DNA of 6,097 bases from JAFGMQ01 sp036733345 (GTDB lineage: Bacteria > Desulfobacterota > DSM-4660 > Desulfatiglandales > Desulfatiglandaceae): NCBI GenBank assembly GCA_036733345.1, contig DAINAR010000102.1, forward strand, positions 1 to 6,097, written 5' to 3'. The notes under the pieces are model-generated. The model was not told the origin of the DNA. It did not search any database and saw only the letters and a list, made by a program, of their open reading frames with translations. Each line of letters opens with the position of its first letter. Positions within the stretch are counted from its first letter, which is position 1. This document shows, in pieces, positions 1-6,097 of the stretch. Both the position numbers and the translations under genes were made by a program.

Positions 1-2
1 AT

Positions 3-122
3 ATAGTTAAAGGCGTAAAACATACTAAATACTGCACTGGCCCTGAAATGCCATCTTTCCTTGATGCCTCCTCAACTGCAGGATGGGGCAGAAAATATAC
101 AGGTTTAAAAAAAAGGAACTGA
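3..122 (+). CDS. possible C-terminal tail of an upstream gene, unrecognised (partial)
   Basis: The frame starting at base 3 is open from the window edge to a TGA at 120-122, giving 39 residues that end in GWGRKYTGLKKRN. It ends 27 bases before the response-regulator start and runs in the same direction, so it could be the last gene before it in an operon. I do not recognise the peptide. The evidence is weak: an open stretch this short can easily arise by chance, and a minus-strand frame across the same bases is also open. If it is not coding, bases 1-149 are simply the leader of the response-regulator gene. I found no convincing -35/-10 pair in them. Confidence 0.25.
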   Translation: MVKGVKHTKYCTGPEMPSFLDASSTAGWGRKYTGLKKRN

Positions 123-138
123 CATTACAATTTCATTC

Positions 139-144
139 AGAGGA
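139..144 (+). promoter_or_regulatory. ribosome binding site of the response-regulator gene
   Basis: AGAGGA sits 5 bases before the ATG at 150. It supports this start, which also gives a receiver domain beginning directly at its first beta strand (MTNVLIVDDE). Confidence 0.7.
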
Positions 145-149
145 TAAAA

Positions 150-1181
150 ATGACTAATGTATTGATAGTGGATGATGAATTTAATGTAAGAAGCATGGTT
201 AGTGAAATGCTTGAAATCAATGGCTATGAATGCACTATGGCAGCAAATGCCTCTGAAGCACGAGAATTTTTAAATAAAAACAGCTATGAATTGATCCTCT
301 GCGATATAAATATGCCTGGTGAATCCGGACTGGATCTGATCAGATATTCTGTCGCACAATACCCTGAGACTGCAGCGGTAATTCTGTCCGGAGTCGATGA
401 TCCGATAATAGCGGAAGAAGCATTGAGAATCGGGGTATACGACTATATCATCAAACCATTTGAGATGAATGAAATATTGATAAGCACAGCCAGTGCACTT
501 AGAAGACGTCAGCTTGAGATTGATAACAGGGCATACAGCGGAAGCCTGGAAAAAATGGTTAAGGAGCGCACCATTGAGCTTCAGAACACTGTTAAAAAAC
601 TACGGAATGCTTTAGAGTCAAGCATCAGTGCCATAGCTCTTACAGTTGAAATAAGAGACTCCTACACTGCGGGGCACCAGCAGCGCGTAGCCGCGCTTGC
701 CGATGCAATTGCCAAAGAAATGGGACTTTCAGAAGACCAGGTTGACGGTCTCCATCTGGCTGGAGTAATCCATGACCTGGGAAAGATTGGCGTACCTGCT
801 GAGATCCTCAGCAAACCCGGAAGAATAAGTGAAATTGAATTCGGCCTTATTAAAACTCACCCTCAAGTCGGTTTCAATATCCTGAAAGGCATGGAATTTC
901 CATGGCCAATAGCAAAAATAGTGTTCCAACATCACGAGAGAATAAACGGCTCTGGTTATCCGTTAGGAATTTCAAATGGTGAGATTCTTTTAGAGGCAAA
1001 AATACTGGGCGTGGCGGACGTTGTCGAGGCCATGGCATCTCACCGGCCATACAGGGCTTCCCTTGGCATTGACAATGCCCTTGAAGAAATTTCCAATAAC
1101 AGGGGCGTACTCTACGATTCTGAAGTTGTTGATGTTTGCCTCAAACTGTTCAGGAAAAATATCTTCAGGTTTGAAGAATAA
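150..1181 (+). CDS. response regulator with HD-GYP domain, probable cyclic-di-GMP phosphodiesterase
   Basis: This is a cytoplasmic two-component response regulator of 343 residues. The receiver domain (about 1-120) has the acidic pair D8/D9, the phosphoacceptor D52 in CDINMPG, the switch serine S80 and lysine K102. A charged, probably coiled-coil linker follows (about 120-160, including LEKMVKERTIELQ). The HD-GYP domain (about 160-343) has E167, H176, the HD pair H208/D209 in HDLGKIGVP, K212, H237, HHE at 261-263, GYP at 269-271 and D290. These match the metal-binding residues of the family, which hydrolyses cyclic-di-GMP to pGpG or GMP. The usual Asp of HHExxDGxGYP is Asn266 here, a substitution I believe is common. 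There is no DNA-binding domain, so phosphorylation probably controls phosphodiesterase activity or a protein contact. The partner kinase is not in the window. The gene converges on the minus-strand operon with an 18-base gap. Domain assignment is firm; activity is inferred. Confidence 0.95.
   Translation: MTNVLIVDDEFNVRSMVSEMLEINGYECTMAANASEAREFLNKNSYELILCDINMPGESGLDLIRYSVAQYPETAAVILSGVDDPIIAEEALRIGVYDYIIKPFEMNEILISTASALRRRQLEIDNRAYSGSLEKMVKERTIELQNTVKKLRNALESSISAIALTVEIRDSYTAGHQQRVAALADAIAKEMGLSEDQVDGLHLAGVIHDLGKIGVPAEILSKPGRISEIEFGLIKTHPQVGFNILKGMEFPWPIAKIVFQHHERINGSGYPLGISNGEILLEAKILGVADVVEAMASHRPYRASLGIDNALEEISNNRGVLYDSEVVDVCLKLFRKNIFRFEE
1155..1177 (-). terminator. weak candidate terminator of the minus-strand operon
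   Basis: Read on the minus strand just past the aminopeptidase stop, TCTTC and GAAGA form a 5-bp stem with a 6-base loop (AAACCT), followed directly by TATTTTT. The stem is short and AU-rich, and it lies inside the 3' end of the convergent response-regulator gene. An overlapping alternative pairs TTCAGG (1164-1169) with CCTGAA (1186-1191). Either is marginal as a Rho-independent terminator. Confidence 0.25.
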
Positions 1182-1199
1182 CAATCCTGAAAAAAGTCA

Positions 1200-3686
1200 T
1201 CAAACATTATAACGCCTCATTCTCGAGTTTATCTCAAGCTTTTCCAGAGACAGTTTTACAACTTCTCCGGACTTACCATGCTGGATTAAATAATTTTCAA
1301 AAAATTCCTTAACATCTTCCTCTTTTCCAAGGCCGCATAAAGGAACAATTCCCTCTATAACTCTTTCATAATGCAGGGGATGCAGTTTTTCAAGTTCACA
1401 TGTATGCTGAACAAACCAATCCCACAAATATGCTGTTGAATTTGGATTGCTGGCCATGGCCACTATTGACACAAATTTGTTCCGGGGAGGAACTTTTTTA
1501 AGGATATATTCTCCGGCTTTTTCTATTAAATGACTTTCACTGAACCAGCCGAATGCTGTCAGTATATTCATTCTTTCATGCTCACTGTCAGATGAAGCCA
1601 ACCTTGCAGTAAATAATTCGTATGCATCTTCTCCGCTGCACAATGCTCCGGTCTGCATAATACTCTTCATAATATCCGGATGAACTGTCTGCCCGTTCAT
1701 AAGCAATTTGAATTTGTCAGTTGCATATGCTACGGCCTCCTTTGAGCCATAAAGTACGGCATGTAATAAAATCTGGTCCCTGAGTATTGACGTTGTATGG
1801 TTTTCCTGTTTGACAGGATCATACCCGATCTTTGATAAAACACCTTCAAAAAGCGATTTGCCAAGTGATGCAATACGTGCCCGTTTTTCACCTTCCATTA
1901 CTGAATATGCATGAAAAAGATCGTTGCTGATACCTGTTATCGGAAGAAATGCATCCTCATCAGTATAATTTGCAAGAAACTCCAGGTAATCATCAATTGA
2001 AATATCACAACTTCTGACTGATGCATAAAGATCATTTTGAAGGCCCCATCTGTCCTCTGCAGAAAGCTTTTTTCCAAGCACTAGTTCCCCGAGCTTGTTC
2101 AATACATCCTTGTCACAGTACTTAACCCTGTAAAATCCGGTTTGCCCGGTATTAACTTTATAAGCCGCAGCGTCACTTCCTAAGTCAAGGCTTGCCTGTC
2201 TATCCTGAAGCAGCGTTCTCATAACCATGGATTTGCCGTCGCGATAAAAAATCCTCACAGTAATTGGAACAATCCATTTCTGGCCTGACTCGTTTGGAAG
2301 AAAGGTAAACCTTTTCTGGGCAAGTGTTATCCGGTTTCCCTGCCTTTCTACTGTAATGAGGGGAAAACCCTTTTGTTCAATCCAGCTTTTCATAATCCTG
2401 GAAACCGGTTTTTCTGTAATGTTATCAAACGACGTCCAGAGATCTTTACTTGAAGAACAATCATATTTATATGTTGAGAGATAACGCCGGAGACCTTTAA
2501 TAAAGCTGTCATCCCCGATAAAATCCCTGATCTGCCGCATTACACTTGCACCCTTATTATAAATGATCGGTGCAGTGCTCGGGTTAATAACGATGTGCTC
2601 ACCCCCGGGTATCTCTATAGGAGTTGTCTCGTGCAGTGAATCCCTGTTAAGGGCAATACCGGTTTCGCCGATCAGAAACTGGTCCCACACACCCCATTCA
2701 GGGTAATAGTGACCCACAACGGCATACCCGTAAAACGTGGCGAAGCTTTCATTAAGCCATAGATACTTCCAGTCGGAAGGAGTAACAAGATTACCAAACC
2801 ACTGATGGACTATTTCGTGAGCGATTATTTCACAAATCCTTTCTTCTCCTGCCTTGGATGTGATCCCTGGATAGTGTAAAAGGAGATTTTCCCGGAAGGT
2901 GATTGCACCCCAGTTTTCCATTGCTCCGAAAGCGAAATCCGGTATCGCTATCAGATCAAGTTTGGGCAGTGGATAATCAGTAGCAAAGATATCCTCACAA
3001 AAATCAAGGGCCTTCCTGCCGAAATCAAGCCCGAATTGACCATATCCTGTCATTTCGGGCACTGTTCCCACACGGACCAGCACCCTTCCCTTATCTTCAA
3101 TGAATTCAAATTCACCGACGCCAAAAAACAGAAGATATGTTGACATTTTCGGTGTCTGCTTGAATTTAACAAGTTTTTTTCCGTTTCCAGCCGGACTTTG
3201 CTCTTTTATTCCTTCATTGGATATTGCCTTGAGATCATCATCAATCAGCATTTCTATTTCAAAGACAGCCTTGTCAACAGGCCGGTCAAAACATGGAAAT
3301 GCTCTCCTTGCGTCACTCTCTTCAAATTGTGTGACTGCGATATATTTGTCTGCCCCTCCGGTTTTATATCCGCTTCTGTAAAACCCGGCCATCCTGTCAT
3401 TAATTCGGCCTTCATAATCAATCCTCAGGACAATCTCCCCTGACATATGCTCTGGAAGAATAACAGTCAATTGTTCCTTTTGAGGATTCACCTTGAAATG
3501 ACAATCCGGAAACGCCTCTGGCATCCTGACCCGGCAGCTCCAGATGGCCAGGTCGAGAATGTTCATGGATATATTTTTCACCGGTTTTTCAGCTTCAATA
3601 AAAATCTCAACCCATCCGGCAAATTTGAAGGTCCTTAAATCAGGCCCCAGATGAATCTTATAGTGTATCGGTTTGACTCTGACCAT
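1200..3686 (-). CDS. M1 family zinc aminopeptidase
   Basis: This 828-residue metallo-aminopeptidase removes N-terminal residues from peptides. It is probably cytoplasmic, as no signal peptide is visible. The N-terminal beta domain (about 1-200) starts with the typical VKPIHYKIHLGPDL. The thermolysin-like catalytic domain carries GAMEN at 254-258, HEIVH at 290-294 (zinc ligands H290 and H294, catalytic E291), the third zinc ligand E313 in LNESFA, and the transition-state tyrosine Y376 in IIYNKGASVM. All are present with normal spacing. After a small beta domain, a helical C-terminal domain (about 505-820) opens with TGQTGFYRVKY, the entry of the ERAP1-type C-terminal domain. Length and this domain resemble the archaeal tricorn-interacting-factor/ERAP-like branch more than E. 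coli PepN; this is inference. It is the last gene of the operon. Its start lies 29 bases inside the preceding gene and is supported by an internal ribosome binding site. Preferred residue and substrate cannot be read from the sequence. Confidence 0.96.
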   Translation of the reverse strand: MVRVKPIHYKIHLGPDLRTFKFAGWVEIFIEAEKPVKNISMNILDLAIWSCRVRMPEAFPDCHFKVNPQKEQLTVILPEHMSGEIVLRIDYEGRINDRMAGFYRSGYKTGGADKYIAVTQFEESDARRAFPCFDRPVDKAVFEIEMLIDDDLKAISNEGIKEQSPAGNGKKLVKFKQTPKMSTYLLFFGVGEFEFIEDKGRVLVRVGTVPEMTGYGQFGLDFGRKALDFCEDIFATDYPLPKLDLIAIPDFAFGAMENWGAITFRENLLLHYPGITSKAGEERICEIIAHEIVHQWFGNLVTPSDWKYLWLNESFATFYGYAVVGHYYPEWGVWDQFLIGETGIALNRDSLHETTPIEIPGGEHIVINPSTAPIIYNKGASVMRQIRDFIGDDSFIKGLRRYLSTYKYDCSSSKDLWTSFDNITEKPVSRIMKSWIEQKGFPLITVERQGNRITLAQKRFTFLPNESGQKWIVPITVRIFYRDGKSMVMRTLLQDRQASLDLGSDAAAYKVNTGQTGFYRVKYCDKDVLNKLGELVLGKKLSAEDRWGLQNDLYASVRSCDISIDDYLEFLANYTDEDAFLPITGISNDLFHAYSVMEGEKRARIASLGKSLFEGVLSKIGYDPVKQENHTTSILRDQILLHAVLYGSKEAVAYATDKFKLLMNGQTVHPDIMKSIMQTGALCSGEDAYELFTARLASSDSEHERMNILTAFGWFSESHLIEKAGEYILKKVPPRNKFVSIVAMASNPNSTAYLWDWFVQHTCELEKLHPLHYERVIEGIVPLCGLGKEEDVKEFFENYLIQHGKSGEVVKLSLEKLEINSRMRRYNV

Positions 3687-4749
3687 TCGCTCCCGCTCCT
3701 CTCTTTTCTTTTGCTACCCTTTTATCAGAATCTGCCCAGTCACTACGTACTCTATCAAGGAGTTCCCTGGCCCTTTCATACTCAATCTGCATCCCCTCCC
3801 AGCTGGGAGTAATAAAAATCTTCTGCATGAGAAGACCGTCATCATCAAACCACCTGGGCAGGACTCCGCCAATAAAATATCCCCTTGAACGCAGTATATC
3901 AACTGCTTCACCGACGGATTGAGAAGAAAGCTTGAGCCATACCTGAATGACTAAAACATCCTGTTGCCTCACGGCTATTTCTTCATTCTTAATGGCTGAC
4001 TCAAAATCATCTCCCGTGTCCATGACAGCCAGCCTGGCTACCTGAGCAAAACTGAATACCTGTCTGTTTATTTCAGTCTTTGAACTTGAGGATAATGACT
4101 CATCAGAAATCATTATTTCACGTTTGTCATCCAGACCGGAATAAATAAAGCGAAGGTTATCCTCATAAACACGCGGCAAAAAAATCCTGTGGGGTCTTGG
4201 CTTAAGAGTTAAAAATTCCAGAAGGGAAGCAACCCGCCCGGCAGCACTTTTTTCCTTGGTGTAGGCAGTCGCCGGCATCAGGTCTACTTCAATAGCCTGG
4301 GTAATCCAGCCAAGCCCCCTTGCCAGACGCTGTGAAAACACATGATTGCATACGGATTCTCCATAGAGCCCGTCAAATCCGAATTTACTTGATGCCATTT
4401 CCATACCGTGGGCAACCATCTTCGTAAAAATACCTTTACCGCCCCTGTAATATTTATGAACCAGTCCGGCCCCGGATTCATATATTCCCTCGTACGGAAC
4501 GCTGTTATACATGGCGTTATGGCCAACGATGTCACCATGTTCCGTTCGTGTAACGCTTGAGATTGTCCTGCCTCTGGCATTTTCCTCAATCAGTTTGCCT
4601 GGATTTATATATGTCTCAATAGGGTACCCTTTTCCGTATACCTCCAGGAAAAGCTGAGTAACGCCTTCGGCGTCCTCAGGCCGGAAAAGATCTACCTCCC
4701 AATTCTGTCCCGGTTCTATATTACGGTTATTCTTCTTATTTTCAATCAT
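3658..4749 (-). CDS. GNAT-family N-acetyltransferase-like protein with an unassigned C-terminal half
   Basis: This is a cytoplasmic protein of 363 residues. Residues about 18-155 read as a GNAT acyltransferase domain: it begins with WEVDLFRPEDAEGVTQLF, a typical beta1-alpha1 start, and has an acyl-CoA pyrophosphate loop at 101-108 (YRGGKGIF), followed by an amphipathic helix and the FGFDGLYGES/NHVFSQRLARGLGW strand-helix segment that ends such domains. Residues about 160-225 look like a linker with a serine run (SLSSSSKT). Residues about 228-340 form a second, compact-looking region with GGVLPRWFDDDGLLMQK at 294-310. I have seen similar text in the C-terminal parts of GNAT-like proteins fused to anti-sigma-type kinases, but that is recollection. 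The tail (341-363) is basic and polar, and partly encoded by the overlap with the next gene. The substrate is unknown. It lies 10 bases after the transporter gene, in the same operon. The ATG at 4749 is supported by a well-placed ribosome binding site. Confidence 0.82.
   Translation of the reverse strand: MIENKKNNRNIEPGQNWEVDLFRPEDAEGVTQLFLEVYGKGYPIETYINPGKLIEENARGRTISSVTRTEHGDIVGHNAMYNSVPYEGIYESGAGLVHKYYRGGKGIFTKMVAHGMEMASSKFGFDGLYGESVCNHVFSQRLARGLGWITQAIEVDLMPATAYTKEKSAAGRVASLLEFLTLKPRPHRIFLPRVYEDNLRFIYSGLDDKREIMISDESLSSSSKTEINRQVFSFAQVARLAVMDTGDDFESAIKNEEIAVRQQDVLVIQVWLKLSSQSVGEAVDILRSRGYFIGGVLPRWFDDDGLLMQKIFITPSWEGMQIEYERARELLDRVRSDWADSDKRVAKEKRGAGANGQSQTDTL
3696..3702 (-). promoter_or_regulatory. 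ribosome binding site of the aminopeptidase, inside the preceding gene
   Basis: AGAGGAG on the minus strand lies 9 bases before the ATG at 3686 and within the last codons of the acetyltransferase-like gene. A second, closer GGGAG (3690-3694) is only 3 bases from the ATG. The strong site supports the overlapping start and suggests translational coupling. Confidence 0.65.
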
Positions 4750-4755
4750 ATAAAG

Positions 4756-4761
4756 TTCCTT
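4756..4761 (-). promoter_or_regulatory. ribosome binding site of the GNAT-like gene, overlapping the transporter stop
   Basis: AAGGAA on the minus strand overlaps the TAA stop of the transporter gene (4760-4762) and lies 6 bases before the ATG at 4749. It fixes that start and suggests coupled translation of the two genes. Confidence 0.65.
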
Positions 4762-5968
4762 ATACTGATGGCAGCTGGTTCACTTCAAGCATCTCGTTAT
4801 TCTTTTTTTCACGCCTCAGAAAAGGCGTCATACACAGGCAGATAAGAATGAGTACACAGCAGAAATAATACAGTACCCTGTAACTGAGTCCTCCAAGAAT
4901 AATGCCGCCTGCAATGGGGCCCAGAAACAACCCTCCCTGAAACATCTCAAGGCCCAGGTTGGCATTCAGCACCCTGTATTTAGGGGGTGAAATGTCAAAG
5001 AGAATGCCGTTAAGAAGTGGCATTGCAACTCCCCAGGCCAATCCAAAGATCAGGCCCAGGGAATAAAACAGAACTGTGCCTGTTGTGTTGGCCAGAACCA
5101 GGTATGCAATAAAGAGGATGATAAAAGACACTGCCAGCAGGAGCGGCTTGCTGCCTCTGTCAAAAAGATGGCCCCCCAGCACTCTTACCATGATCTCTGT
5201 AAAAGTGCATATGGTAAAAAACCAGCCTGGATTGGTGATGTTAAAGGTATGTGCAAACAGTGTAATAAAATAAAAGGCCATAGAAAATGCCGAATAAAGA
5301 AGCAATGATATAATCAGAAGCGAAATCACACTGACGTCTTTAAGGTTAGATATAAATTCCCTGGCAGTAATCTTCTTTTCTTTTATCTCTTCCCTGCCCT
5401 TGATCACAGGCTCTATCAGCCGAAGCAGGACAAAAACAGGCAGCATAAAAAGGGCTGTAAGACAGAGTACCGGGATATAACCTCCCAGCAATTCTGTCAG
5501 AGGGTCCAGTAAAGGCGGCATTACAGCAAAAGGCAGAAGCGTAATGACTGACACCATTCCAAAAGCCTGACCGCTCCTTGACTGCGGAATACACCCAACC
5601 AGTCTTGCCATTACCGCGCTACCCACGACAACGTAGGCACCACCGTGCAATATTCGAACTAATGCCATACTTAAGACGCCTCGAGCAGGATAATAGAGGA
5701 GGAGAAAAATTATCACGCCTATAGTTCCAAAGAAAATCCATCTTCCGGAATTATCTGGATGCAGCATCGGGCTTATGATCGGTCGAATTATCAGGCCTGT
5801 GAATGAAAACAGGCCAATCAGCAGACCGATCCATTCGTGTTCAATATGCAGATCAGTAGCAAGGTAATGATGCAGCTGAAAAAAAACAGCTACATTACAA
5901 AAGGTCAGGAATATGATCGAATTTAAGACTATGAATTCTCGTGTAAAAAGTCTTTCAGGCCGTACCAT
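4760..5968 (-). CDS. major facilitator superfamily transporter, 12 membrane segments
   Basis: This inner-membrane secondary transporter has 402 residues, normal for a 12-helix MFS protein. Hydrophobic segments lie roughly at 11-32, 46-67, 76-93, 98-123, 133-155, 163-185, 211-236, 248-266, 274-293, 297-321, 333-358 and 363-383. A charged central loop (about 186-210, EPVIKGREEIKEKK) separates the halves, and both ends are polar, as for cytoplasmic termini. Family marks are RILHGG at 105-110 in helix 4 and a complete motif A in the loop between helices 8 and 9 (GHLFDRGSK, 266-274). The same motif between helices 2 and 3 is degenerate (S66 to R76, keeping RP at 62-63 and GR at 75-76). The general pattern resembles the drug/metabolite efflux-like (YfcJ/arabinose-efflux) group, but substrate and direction cannot be told. 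The gene starts 6 bases after a molybdenum-hydroxylase subunit gene and is followed after 10 bases by the GNAT-like gene, so it may handle a compound processed by those enzymes. Confidence 0.93.
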   Translation of the reverse strand: MVRPERLFTREFIVLNSIIFLTFCNVAVFFQLHHYLATDLHIEHEWIGLLIGLFSFTGLIIRPIISPMLHPDNSGRWIFFGTIGVIIFLLLYYPARGVLSMALVRILHGGAYVVVGSAVMARLVGCIPQSRSGQAFGMVSVITLLPFAVMPPLLDPLTELLGGYIPVLCLTALFMLPVFVLLRLIEPVIKGREEIKEKKITAREFISNLKDVSVISLLIISLLLYSAFSMAFYFITLFAHTFNITNPGWFFTICTFTEIMVRVLGGHLFDRGSKPLLLAVSFIILFIAYLVLANTTGTVLFYSLGLIFGLAWGVAMPLLNGILFDISPPKYRVLNANLGLEMFQGGLFLGPIAGGIILGGLSYRVLYYFCCVLILICLCMTPFLRREKKNNEMLEVNQLPSV

Positions 5969-5974
5969 GCTGAA

Positions 5975-6097
5975 TTACTCCGATCGGTCCAATAATCCTT
6001 CAATACGGAGGATCAGATTCCCTGACACCTGCCGTCGATATTCGGCACTTGCCCGGACATCATCAATTGGGTTTACCGCCTTCCGCGCCAGATATGC
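5975..6097 (-). CDS. molybdenum-hydroxylase FAD-binding (medium) subunit, C-terminal fragment
   Basis: This gene is cut by the window edge, so only the last 40 codons and a TAA stop are present. It is too short for ordinary ORF calling but reads cleanly. The peptide contains NPIDDVRASAEYRRQV, the hallmark end of the C-terminal domain of the FAD-binding subunit of xanthine dehydrogenase/CO dehydrogenase/4-hydroxybenzoyl-CoA reductase-type enzymes. In these enzymes the flavin subunit passes electrons between the iron-sulfur centres and an external acceptor. The DDVRASAxYR pattern makes the superfamily call good, but the fragment cannot separate CoxM, xanthine dehydrogenase, nicotinate dehydrogenase or HcrB types. 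The molybdopterin and 2Fe-2S subunits should lie nearby outside the window. The stop is 6 bases before the transporter start, implying one operon. Confidence 0.8.
   Translation of the reverse strand, partial: AYLARKAVNPIDDVRASAEYRRQVSGNLILRIEGLLDRSE
5978..5981 (-). promoter_or_regulatory. ribosome binding site of the transporter, inside the upstream gene
   Basis: GGAG on the minus strand lies 9 bases before the ATG at 5968 and is formed by the last sense codons of the upstream gene (stop at 5975-5977). It supports the start and points to coupled translation. Confidence 0.5.

Noticed and set aside
38..52. Sigma-54-like TGGCCC...TGCC before the response regulator
   Set aside because: The GG and GC elements are one base closer than the fixed sigma-54 spacing and the flanking consensus is poor.
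61..101. TTGATG and TATACA as a possible -35/-10 promoter pair
   Set aside because: The spacer would be 29 bases, far from the usual 17, and there is no better -35 at the right distance from TATACA.
729..1212. Small open frames (minus strand 729-935 and 990-1184, plus strand 1021-1212) over the HD-GYP region
   Set aside because: They overlap the catalytic HD-GYP codons, which are fully explained by the response regulator, and have no convincing protein features of their own.
3100..3443. Plus-strand open frames of 93 and 81 codons opposite the aminopeptidase
   Set aside because: They are antisense to the well-conserved N-terminal domain of the M1 enzyme. Neither translation resembles a protein family; they are shadows of the real gene.
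4284..4589. 101-codon open frame on the minus strand within the GNAT-like gene
   Set aside because: It lies wholly inside the GNAT-like gene in another frame, gives a peptide with no recognisable fold pattern, and the real frame carries clear GNAT motifs.
1..6097. Mobile elements, CRISPR arrays, tRNA/rRNA genes, riboswitches
   Set aside because: I saw no transposase or integrase motif, no regularly spaced repeats, no tRNA-like cloverleaf and no long untranslated leader in which a riboswitch could sit.

Overview
The window is ordinary bacterial chromosome: densely coding, with short gaps and ribosome binding sites close to the starts. It has two transcription units that converge near position 1190. 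The protein types (a response regulator with an HD-GYP output, a molybdenum-hydroxylase flavoprotein tail, a cytoplasmic M1 aminopeptidase) suggest a Gram-negative, probably anaerobic bacterium. A Desulfobacterota/deltaproteobacterial origin is my best guess from the look of the proteins. No marker gene here proves it.

Plus strand, 1-1181: after about 150 bases that may hold the tail of an upstream gene, there is one complete gene (150-1181) for a two-domain response regulator. It has a phosphoreceiver domain, a helical linker and an HD-GYP domain of the cyclic-di-GMP phosphodiesterase type. No partner histidine kinase lies in the window.

Minus strand, 6097 down to 1200: four genes lie head to tail with gaps of 6 and 10 bases and then a 29-base overlap, which strongly suggests one operon. 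In order of transcription they are: the last 40 codons of a molybdenum-hydroxylase FAD-binding subunit (xanthine dehydrogenase/CoxM type); a 12-helix major facilitator transporter; a 363-residue protein with a GNAT acetyltransferase N-terminal half and an unassigned C-terminal half; and an 828-residue M1 zinc aminopeptidase with all catalytic motifs intact. The operon promoter lies beyond the right edge.

How they work together is inference. A molybdenum hydroxylase, a transporter and an acyltransferase-like protein together would fit uptake, export or modification of a small, possibly nitrogen-containing, metabolite. The aminopeptidase may simply share the transcript. I saw no mobile element, CRISPR array, RNA gene, frameshift or pseudogene, and nothing I would call a new biological system. 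The items most worth a second look are the unassigned C-terminal half of the acetyltransferase, the unusual gene set of the operon, and the 29-base overlap with an internal ribosome binding site.
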